From the NCBI GenBank assembly GCA_041485845.1, contig JBGPKH010000199.1, forward strand, positions 1 through 13,147: DNA of 13,147 bases, written 5' to 3'. The DNA is from OMOG01 sp041485845. Lineage in GTDB: Bacteria; Acidobacteriota; Terriglobia; Bryobacterales; Bryobacteraceae. This document shows, piece after piece, positions 1 to 5,357 of the stretch (positions within the stretch are counted from its first letter, which is position 1; each line of letters opens with the position of its first letter). Both the position numbers and the translations under genes were made by a program. The notes under the pieces were generated by a model, which saw nothing but the letters and a program-made list of their open reading frames with translations, was not told where the DNA came from and did no database searches.

Positions 1-138
1 GCCCGTGAATACCAGGTAGCCGGTGAAGGTGAGGAGCGTTTCGTCGGGCACCGGCAGGCCGACGATCCCGAACACCAGGAGACCGAAAATAGCCCCATAC
101 CCGTACTGCGCGATCCAGGCGAGAACTTGTTGTTCCAT
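1..138 (-). CDS. DedA-family membrane protein, N-terminal part (runs off the left edge)
   Basis: The minus strand from an ATG at 138 reads 46 open codons to the window edge, so only the N-terminus is visible. The start MEQQVLAWIAQYGYGAIF is followed by a hydrophobic stretch and then GLPVPDETLL and a second hydrophobic run. The order helix, GLPVPxETLL, helix is characteristic of the N-terminus of DedA (SNARE-associated/VTT) inner-membrane proteins, which are linked to phospholipid flipping and membrane homeostasis. The gene lies 34 bp downstream of glgC on the same strand, so co-transcription is likely, although a strong hairpin sits in the gap. A TATAGT hexamer overlaps the glgC stop and could be a -10 for an independent promoter, but I see no matching -35. 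The C-terminal two thirds, including the conserved arginine and glycine motifs, are outside the window. Confidence 0.8.
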   Translation of the reverse strand, partial: MEQQVLAWIAQYGYGAIFGLLVFGIVGLPVPDETLLTFTGYLVFTG

Positions 139-148
139 GGGGGGAGAC

Positions 149-170
149 GGGCAGGCCGGGAGGCCTGCCC
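149..170. repeat. Palindromic element between glgC and dedA
   Basis: A perfect 9-bp inverted repeat, GGGCAGGCC and GGCCTGCCC, flanks a 4-nt loop. Read on the minus strand it is preceded by GTGG, giving the same GTGGGGCAGG...CCTGCC skeleton seen in the elements at 10648-10741 and 13052-13085. It lies in the glgC-dedA gap and would form a strong RNA hairpin in the dedA leader. No U-run follows, so a classical intrinsic terminator is not supported. A REP-like element that stabilises or attenuates the transcript is possible. Confidence 0.6.
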
Positions 171-172
171 CA

Positions 173-1426
173 CTATACCACCAGGCCCGTAATCTCCACC
201 GGAGTGCGGTTGCCGCCCACCACTACGATGCCGCTCTCGGTCACGTGATGATGCACCCGGTCGCGCTCGGGGTCCAGGCCGATGGTGGCATCTTCGGGGA
301 CACGCACGTTCTTATCGAGGATGGTGCGCCGCAACTTCGCGCGGCGGCCGATGTCGCAGTTGTCGAGAATGATGCAATCCTCCACCACGGCGCCCGAATG
401 CACGCGTACCCCGCGCCCCAGCACCGAGTTCTTCACCATCCCGCCCGAGAGGATGCAGCCCCCCGAAACGATGGTGTCGATGGCCTGCCCGCGGCGATTC
501 TCTTCGTCGAAGGTGAACTTCGCCGGCGGGTCGGGGAAGCTGGTGGTGCGCACCGGCCACTCCCGGTTGTAGAGGTTTAGCTCGGGGCTCACCGAGCGGA
601 GGTCCATATTGGCTTCGTAATAAGCGTCGATGGTTCCTACATCGCGCCAGTAGGGCGCGGCATCGGCGGGCTCGCCGGGAATGCGGTTGGTCTGGAAATC
701 GTAGGCGAAAATCTCGGCCTTGCCGGCCAGCCTGGGGAGGATATCACGGCCGAAATCGTGGTCGCTGCTATCCTCGGCGGCGTCTTCGTGGAGCAGGCGC
801 AAGAGAGTGCGCGTGGAGAACATGTAGTTGCCCATGGAGGCGTAGACCCGCTCCGGATCGCCCGGCATGGTCGGTGCGTCGGGGTTCTTCTCGTGAAAGG
901 CCAGGATGTGGCTGTCGGCGGCGGCTTCGATGACGCCGAACTCGGCGGCCTGTTTGCGGGGCACGGGGATCGCCGCCACGGTGACGTCGGCGCTCTTCTG
1001 CACGTGGTATTCGATCATGTTGGTGAGGTTCATGCGGTAGATGTGATCGCCGCCGAAGATGGCCACCACCTGCGGGTCGGACTGTTCCACCAGGTTGATG
1101 TTCTGGTAGATGGCGTCCGCCGTGCCCTGGTACCAGGTCTCGCCGGCAGAGCGCATCTGCGCCGGCACGGGAATCACGAACTGCGACTTGAGCAGGCTGC
1201 CGAACTGCCACCCCTCGCTGAGGTGCTGCAACAGCGACTGGCTGCGGAACTGGGTCAGCACGTAGACCGAGTAGATCCCCGAGTTAATAAAGTTGCTGAG
1301 AACGAAATCGATGATCCGGTATTTGCCCCCGAATGGAACGGCCGGCTTGGCACGCTCCCTGGTGAGAGGATAGAGCCGGGTTCCCTTCCCGCCGGCCAGC
1401 ACGATGCCCAGCACCCGAATGCGCAT
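173..1426 (-). CDS. glgC: Glucose-1-phosphate adenylyltransferase (ADP-glucose pyrophosphorylase)
   Basis: GlgC makes ADP-glucose from glucose-1-phosphate and ATP, the first committed step of bacterial glycogen synthesis. In 417-residue numbering, the nucleotide-binding motif AGGKGTRLYPLT is at 11-22 and the AKPAVPFGGKYRIIDF block at 26-41. WYQGTADAIYQN is at 98-109, GGDHIYRMN at 125-133, and PYWRDVGTIDAYYEAN at 258-273. The C-terminal ~110 residues show the hexad-like pattern of a left-handed beta-helix (SGGCILSGG, NSVLGRGV). The length fits the family (E. coli GlgC is 431). I chose the ATG at 1426 because MRIRVLGIVLAGG aligns with known GlgC starts; an in-frame GTG at 1444 adds six residues. 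Neither has a clear Shine-Dalgarno. The gene stands apart from other glycogen genes in this window and precedes dedA. Confidence 0.95.
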   Translation of the reverse strand: MRIRVLGIVLAGGKGTRLYPLTRERAKPAVPFGGKYRIIDFVLSNFINSGIYSVYVLTQFRSQSLLQHLSEGWQFGSLLKSQFVIPVPAQMRSAGETWYQGTADAIYQNINLVEQSDPQVVAIFGGDHIYRMNLTNMIEYHVQKSADVTVAAIPVPRKQAAEFGVIEAAADSHILAFHEKNPDAPTMPGDPERVYASMGNYMFSTRTLLRLLHEDAAEDSSDHDFGRDILPRLAGKAEIFAYDFQTNRIPGEPADAAPYWRDVGTIDAYYEANMDLRSVSPELNLYNREWPVRTTSFPDPPAKFTFDEENRRGQAIDTIVSGGCILSGGMVKNSVLGRGVRVHSGAVVEDCIILDNCDIGRRAKLRRTILDKNVRVPEDATIGLDPERDRVHHHVTESGIVVVGGNRTPVEITGLVV

Positions 1427-1447
1427 AAGTTTTCGACCAAGCACTTA

Positions 1448-1476
1448 TTGTTACCAGCCAGGCTGCGGTCTGGCAA
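1448..1476 (-). promoter_or_regulatory. Possible sigma70-type promoter of glgC
   Basis: On the minus strand TTGCCA (1476-1471, five of six to TTGACA) is separated by exactly 17 bp from TAACAA (1453-1448, a weak -10). Transcription would start close to the alternative GTG at 1444, leaving a short leader before the preferred ATG at 1426. The good spacing supports the call and the poor -10 weakens it. Confidence 0.35.
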
Positions 1477-1721
1477 GGACCAATTTGCCTGGGGCGGGCA
1501 TGGGAACCGGCCAGGGTCGAATAGAACTAAACATGGATACTTGAAATCTAGTGGGCCGGAGCTTTCGGCAATCGGCCCTCAGCGTTCAGCCAGTGTAAAC
1601 GCGTTCCGCGCGGGCAAGCCAAAGGCTGATTGCCGATGGCTGATCGCTCCCGCCCCTGCGGGCCACCACGATATCCAGGGGGCGCCGTATTCCGGCTTCT
1701 GACTCCTGTCTCCCGACTCCT

Positions 1722-1748
1722 CAACATCGAAAAGTTTTGTCGATGTTG
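1722..1748. promoter_or_regulatory. 27-bp dyad, candidate operator upstream of the dehydrogenase
   Basis: Arms CAACATCGA (1722-1730) and TCGATGTTG (1740-1748) are perfect 9-bp inverted repeats around a 9-nt centre. The centre adds two more A/T pairs, so the symmetry is nearly continuous. The dyad ends 26 bp before the dehydrogenase ATG and covers where a -35 would be for the -10 at 1763. This position suits a repressor site. The cognate regulator is not in the window and I do not recognise the motif. Confidence 0.5.
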
Positions 1749-1768
1749 GCGCTGTAAGCGCCTAGAAT
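1748..1768 (+). promoter_or_regulatory. Small hairpin and -10-like TAGAAT, 6 nt before the dehydrogenase ATG
   Basis: GGCGCT-gta-AGCGCC (1748-1762) is followed directly by TAGAAT (1763-1768), four bases of which sit in an otherwise GC-rich tract. Only GGGGCC separates TAGAAT from the ATG at 1775. A transcript starting the usual 6-8 nt after the -10 would begin at or next to the start codon, implying a leaderless mRNA. No good -35 or Shine-Dalgarno is visible. Confidence 0.45.
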
Positions 1769-1774
1769 GGGGCC

Positions 1775-2737
1775 ATGGCATACGAGACTGGATGGAACAC
1801 CGCGGCGGTAATCGGCACGGGAATGATGGGGCCGGGAATTGCCCTGACTTTGGCTTTGGGAGGGTTGCGCTCGACCATCCTCAGCCGCACCGTCGAGGGT
1901 GCGGCGCGAGGGGTGGAAAAGGCCCGGAAGCAGGCCCAGCTTCTGGCCGCGAGCGAGCTGATCGACGCCGGCCAGGCGGCTCGGGTCGTGGAGTTGGTGA
2001 CCGGCTCGGCGGAGTTCGACGAGGCCATTGCGGGCGCCGGCCTGGTGGTGGAGTCGGGTCCCGAAGACATGGCCTTCAAGCAGGAACTGTTCGCGCGCAT
2101 GGATGCCCTGGCGGGGCCGCGGGCGGTGCTGGCATCCAACACGTCGGGCTTGAGCATCACGGCAATTGCGTCGCGCTGCAAGCGGCCGGAGCGCGTGCTG
2201 ACCACGCATTTCTGGAATCCGCCGCACCTGATGCCGCTGGTGGAGATTGTCAAAGGCGAGAAGACCGCGGAGGAGGTGGCGGTGGCGGTGCGCGAACTCC
2301 TGGTGGCCTGCGGCAAGACGCCGGTGATCGTCAAGAAGGACCGCCCCGGGCAACTCGGGAACCGTTTGCAGATGGCGCTGGTCCGGGAGGCGGCCCATAT
2401 TGTCGCCGAAGGAATCGCCGATGCCGAAGACGTGGACACGGTGGCCAAAAACGGATTCGGCCTCCGCATGCCCGCCTATGGCATCTTCGAGCACCAGGAC
2501 GTGGTCGGGCTGGACCTGGGGATCGCCGTCGTGGAGTACGTGGCTCGCGACCTTTATAACGAGCCGCGCGCCCCGGAATACTTCCGCGAGCTGGTTCGGC
2601 GCGGCCATCTGGGCGCCAAGACCGGGAAAGGCTTCTACGACTGGTCCGCCAAGAGCGCCGATGAGGTCAGGGCGCGGCGCGACCGGTTTCTGGTGGAAGT
2701 CCTGCAGGGGCGTCGCCGGAACAGCGCGGCGGTGTAG
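1775..2737 (+). CDS. 3-hydroxyacyl-CoA dehydrogenase family protein
   Basis: This 320-residue protein has an N-terminal Rossmann domain and a C-terminal helical domain, as in short 3-hydroxyacyl/3-hydroxybutyryl-CoA dehydrogenases and the related carnitine and gulonate dehydrogenases. The dinucleotide loop is GTGMMG at 14-19. ASNTSGLSI (120-128) and the catalytic block THFWNPPHLMPLVEIV (144-159) give a probable His145-Glu157 dyad. GQLGNRLQMAL is at 192-202 and AKTGKGFYDWS at 281-291. The HFWNPPH form, instead of HFFNPxP, is typical of the carnitine-dehydrogenase-like branch, so the substrate is uncertain. At the end of strand beta-2, where NAD enzymes have Asp, the sequence reads ILSRT (35-39), which may indicate NADP(H). 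The start at 1775 places the GxGxxG loop at a normal distance. The gene is convergent with argS, and its final 66 bp are repeated downstream. Confidence 0.85.
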   Translation: MAYETGWNTAAVIGTGMMGPGIALTLALGGLRSTILSRTVEGAARGVEKARKQAQLLAASELIDAGQAARVVELVTGSAEFDEAIAGAGLVVESGPEDMAFKQELFARMDALAGPRAVLASNTSGLSITAIASRCKRPERVLTTHFWNPPHLMPLVEIVKGEKTAEEVAVAVRELLVACGKTPVIVKKDRPGQLGNRLQMALVREAAHIVAEGIADAEDVDTVAKNGFGLRMPAYGIFEHQDVVGLDLGIAVVEYVARDLYNEPRAPEYFRELVRRGHLGAKTGKGFYDWSAKSADEVRARRDRFLVEVLQGRRRNSAAV

Positions 2738-2738
2738 G
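2673..2738. repeat. Direct repeat, copy 1 (3' end of the dehydrogenase gene)
   Basis: The last 65 bp of the dehydrogenase gene, from the codons for ARRDRFLVEV through the stop codon, reappear at 2796-2862. The two copies differ by two substitutions and one inserted base. This copy includes the normal helical C-terminus, so it is probably the original. Confidence 0.85.
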
Positions 2739-2874
2739 CCAAATTGCAGAAATTCCGCAACACCGTTCCTTTGGCCGCGGCTCGGAAACGCTTGCCGCGG
2801 CGCGACCGGTTTCTCGTGGAAGTACTTGCAGGGGCGTCGCCGGAACAGCGCGGCGGTGTAGGGCCGACCCTCTC
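2739..2874. other. Convergent intergenic region with gene-tail duplicate and palindrome
   Basis: Between the dehydrogenase stop and the argS stop lie a 17-bp near-palindrome, TTGCaGAAaTTCcGCAA (2744-2760), a short spacer, and the second copy of the dehydrogenase 3' end. No U-rich terminator hairpin is visible for either gene. Confidence 0.6.
2796..2862. repeat. Direct repeat, copy 2 (non-coding duplicate of the dehydrogenase tail)
   Basis: This copy matches 2673-2738 with two substitutions (G to C at 2815 and C to A in the GTAC block near 2823) and one inserted T next to it. The insertion shifts the reading frame, and no start or intact domain precedes it, so it is not translated as part of the enzyme. 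It ends 12 bp before the argS stop codon. Confidence 0.85.
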
Positions 2875-4803
2875 CTACATGTAAGCCGGGATCTGGATGC
2901 CGAGGATGCCCGCGGTCCGCTCGATCTGGCGGCGGAAAAAGTCGGTCATCCACAGCAGGAACACCTTCTTCTCCCGGTCCTGCTCGTGAATGACGGAGTA
3001 CTTCTGATAGAAATTGCTGAAGGCTTGCGCGAGCTGAAAGGCGTACCTCGCCAGGTGCGCGGGCTCTCCCGCATTCAGCGCATTCTCGAGCGCACTGTCC
3101 GCCTTCGAAGCCAATAGCAGCACCTGCCAGAAGTCCGCCGCCTGCAGTTGGCGGGCCATGGCTTCCGCGTTCAACTCCGCCGCAAAATCCGGGACCGCCT
3201 CGCCGATCTCCGCCAGTTTCGCCAGAATCTTCCGCGCCCGCACCGCCGCGTACTGCACGTAGGGACCGGTCTCCCCCTCAAAGCTCAGCGCCTCCTGCAG
3301 ATCGAAAGCAATCACCGTGTTGCGCGTGAACTTGAGGAGGAAGTACCGCAGCGCCGCGATCGCGATTTGGGTAGCGACGCGCCGGTTCTCTTCCGGCGGA
3401 TCGCCGGCATGACGCGAGGCAACCTCTTCGAGCGCCTTCTTGATGAGGCTGTCGATCAGATCGTCCGCTTTGACGCCGAGTCCTTTGCGGCCGGAGACCT
3501 CCACATACGGCCGCTTGCGGTCCTCTTCCGAAAGCGCGATGCCGAGGTCCGCGCAGCAACGCGGAGAAAGCGCCACCATCTCGTAGTTGAAGTGAACGGA
3601 CTGGTCGGCTTGCGCATCGTAGCCCAGCCCACGCAGACCGGCCACCACCACGTCCTGCAAATACGATTGGCGCGTGTCGATCACGTTGTAAACGCGCGTG
3701 CCGTGTCCGAACCGCTGTCCGGAGTCGGCCGGCTCATCGGTCGTGACCCACAGGACTCGCCCGTCCGCATAGGTCTTGAGCGGGCGGTAGTAGAAATCCT
3801 TTCCCAGCAGTCCGAACTTCCAAAGCTGGTAGGCGATGTCCTTGCCGGTATAGACTACGGTGCCGTCGGAACGCACGATCACCTTGCCCTCTTCCGACAG
3901 GCCGGGCATCACCCAGCAGCCGGCGAGCTTGCCTTCGGTCTCGTAGTGAATCGCATGGCGCGCCTTGAGCAGCTCGAAGGCGGCCGACCAGAATTCGAGG
4001 TGCAGTATCTCGCTCTCGCGCGGCAGTACGTCGTACTCCACGTCCAGCCGCAGCATGGTCGCGAGGTGCGCCTCCACGATGGCATCCGCCACCAGGTGCG
4101 CCAGCTCGGCCACCTCGCCTGAGCCCGATTCGATGGCGTGCAGCGTTTCGGTGCGCCACTGGAGCGATTCGGGGTGGTCCTTGTAATAGCTGGAGGTCTT
4201 GGCGTAGAGGTCCCAGCAGTAGTAGTCGAAACGCACCGACGGGTCGCCGATCAGGGCCTTCACATCGGCCGGCGTCTTGTGGTCCAGGTAGTGAAATCCG
4301 GCCACTACGTCGGCCACCTGAACGCCGGTGTTGTCGATATAGTTCTGCACCTCCACGCGGTTCCCCCGCGCGCGCAGCATACGCACGAAGGTGTCGCCCA
4401 GCGCGGCGTTCCGCAGGTGGCCGATGTGGGCGGCCTTGTTGGGGTTGATGTTGGTGTGCTCGACGATGATCTTCCCTTCGGCGGTCTCGACTGCTTCGGA
4501 CTGGCCGCGCAGAAGCGCCGCGCCGAAAGCTCCGCGATCGAGCCGGATGTTGATGTAGCCGTTGCCCGCTACCTCCATGGCAGCCACGCCCGGAATCGGC
4601 CCGACTTCTTCCACCAGCTCGGCGGCGATCTTCTTGGGCGCCCGCCTCAACTGTTTGGCGAGCTGAAACGCCGCGGGCACCGCCATTTCGCCGAAATCGC
4701 TCTGCCGCGGCTGTTCGATGGCAACCGCCAGATCGATGCCGTAGCGGACCTGAATGTGCGTGCGGAAGGCGTTGGAGACTTGCTTTTCAATCGAGTGGTA
4801 CAC
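2875..4803 (-). CDS. argS: Arginyl-tRNA synthetase
   Basis: ArgRS charges tRNA-Arg with arginine in the cytoplasm. At 642 residues it is within the family range. The N-terminal Add1-like tRNA D-loop recognition domain spans about 1-105, with QSDFGEMAVPAAFQLAK at 34-50. The catalytic core follows with the class I signature HIGH at 126-129 inside NPNKAAHIGHLRNAALGD. The second signature, usually KMSKS, is the divergent VSGRKG (436-441), which is common in ArgRS. The DALR anticodon-binding domain runs from about 515 to the end, with GETGPYVQYAAVRARKIL at its start and LGIQIPAYM as the C-terminus. The start is a GTG at 4803; MYHSIEKQV fits the helical N-terminus, but no convincing Shine-Dalgarno is visible. 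The gene is convergent with the dehydrogenase. Confidence 0.95.
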   Translation of the reverse strand: MYHSIEKQVSNAFRTHIQVRYGIDLAVAIEQPRQSDFGEMAVPAAFQLAKQLRRAPKKIAAELVEEVGPIPGVAAMEVAGNGYINIRLDRGAFGAALLRGQSEAVETAEGKIIVEHTNINPNKAAHIGHLRNAALGDTFVRMLRARGNRVEVQNYIDNTGVQVADVVAGFHYLDHKTPADVKALIGDPSVRFDYYCWDLYAKTSSYYKDHPESLQWRTETLHAIESGSGEVAELAHLVADAIVEAHLATMLRLDVEYDVLPRESEILHLEFWSAAFELLKARHAIHYETEGKLAGCWVMPGLSEEGKVIVRSDGTVVYTGKDIAYQLWKFGLLGKDFYYRPLKTYADGRVLWVTTDEPADSGQRFGHGTRVYNVIDTRQSYLQDVVVAGLRGLGYDAQADQSVHFNYEMVALSPRCCADLGIALSEEDRKRPYVEVSGRKGLGVKADDLIDSLIKKALEEVASRHAGDPPEENRRVATQIAIAALRYFLLKFTRNTVIAFDLQEALSFEGETGPYVQYAAVRARKILAKLAEIGEAVPDFAAELNAEAMARQLQAADFWQVLLLASKADSALENALNAGEPAHLARYAFQLAQAFSNFYQKYSVIHEQDREKKVFLLWMTDFFRRQIERTAGILGIQIPAYM

Positions 4804-4975
4804 GGGAGACTACGAGCGTAACACAATCCACAACGCGGCCCCACGCTGCCGAGCGCGGGGGTTCCGGCCCATTCCGGCTCGGGTAAACAACCGGATAGTT
4901 GTTGTGAAATCCCCTTCGCAGCAGGAAATCGCGGGCGCCCTTTTTGGGGTAGCGCCCCAGCGACGGTCGGCGCCG
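4804..4975. other. Intergenic region upstream of argS
   Basis: No gene is supported here. A GGGCGC...GCGCCC inverted repeat sits near 4934-4960, without a U-run. The argS promoter must lie in this region if argS has its own, but I cannot place it with confidence. Confidence 0.4.
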
Positions 4976-5348
4976 GCCCGTCATGCAGTGATATCGGTAG
5001 CGGCCATCGGCAGCCCGAGCGCCTGGCCGGATGCGGACGGCAATCTCACCCTGGCGGATGCCTGCCCGGGCACGTACCGGATCGTTCCGCTGGGATCGCC
5101 ACCGGGGTGGTGCGGTTTCGCAGCGCACGATGCGTAGCGGGCCAGCCATCCTGAAAACAAATGGTGAACGCCGTGTCTCGGGCGCGAGCCGCAATGATTA
5201 CCTGCTTGTAAGCGGGGAGTGCATTGCTGATTGTCGCAACGAAACGTGTACCGAGCATTGCTCCTGACGCGCCGGCCAACAGCGCCTGGCGGATGCCCTG
5301 CCCATTGCCGATCCCGCCCGAGGCGATCACGGGTTTCTGCTTGGCCTC
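4976..5348 (-). pseudogene. Nitronate monooxygenase remnant (C-terminal half, frameshifted)
   Basis: On the minus strand the frame entering at 5348 reads EAKQKPVIASGGIGNGQGIR, then ALLAGASGAMLGTRF, then LPAYKQV, ARDTAF and RALRNRT, ending near 5109. This is the FMN-phosphate-binding end of the TIM barrel of nitronate monooxygenases (2-nitropropane dioxygenase family: PVIAAGGI, GAxGxxxGTRF, RxLRN). After RNRT the family-like sequence seems to continue in another frame, RQGEIAVRIRPGARAADG then RYRYH, down to about 4976; that second part is tentative. There is no start and no N-terminal half. Upstream the frame hits a stop right at the ADOP stop codon. The gene is a decayed fragment, cut off where the padR-ADOP module ends. 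Confidence 0.75.
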
Positions 5349-5357
5349 TCACCAGTC

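Larger units (their letters stand above)
1427..1774. other. Divergent intergenic region glgC / hydroxyacyl-CoA dehydrogenase
   Basis: This gap of about 350 bp has no convincing coding sequence; the open frames crossing it are compositional. It holds a probable glgC promoter near 1448-1476. Next to the rightward gene it holds a 27-bp dyad (1722-1748), a small hairpin (1748-1762) and a -10-like hexamer (1763-1768). The stretch 1500-1720 shows nothing I can identify. Confidence 0.6.

Noticed and set aside
23..580. Plus-strand open frame of 185 codons across the dedA/glgC region
   Set aside because: It lies antisense to two recognisable genes (glgC and the DedA N-terminus), and its translation is low-complexity and unrelated to any family I know.
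758..1702. Plus-strand open frame of 314 codons
   Set aside because: It is mostly antisense to glgC; the His/Val/Gly-rich translation is typical of a shadow frame in GC-rich DNA.
1721..2953. Minus-strand open frame of 410 codons
   Set aside because: It is antisense to the well-supported dehydrogenase and runs into the argS 3' end in another frame.
3484..3501. Missing KMSKS in ArgRS as a possible oddity
   Set aside because: Divergence of the second class I signature is usual in ArgRS; VSGRKG is a normal variant.
4787..5194. Intact 135-codon minus-strand open frame upstream of argS
   Set aside because: Only a middle stretch looks like an NMO C-terminus, out of frame with the clear NMO segment; I treated it as part of the pseudogene rather than a gene.
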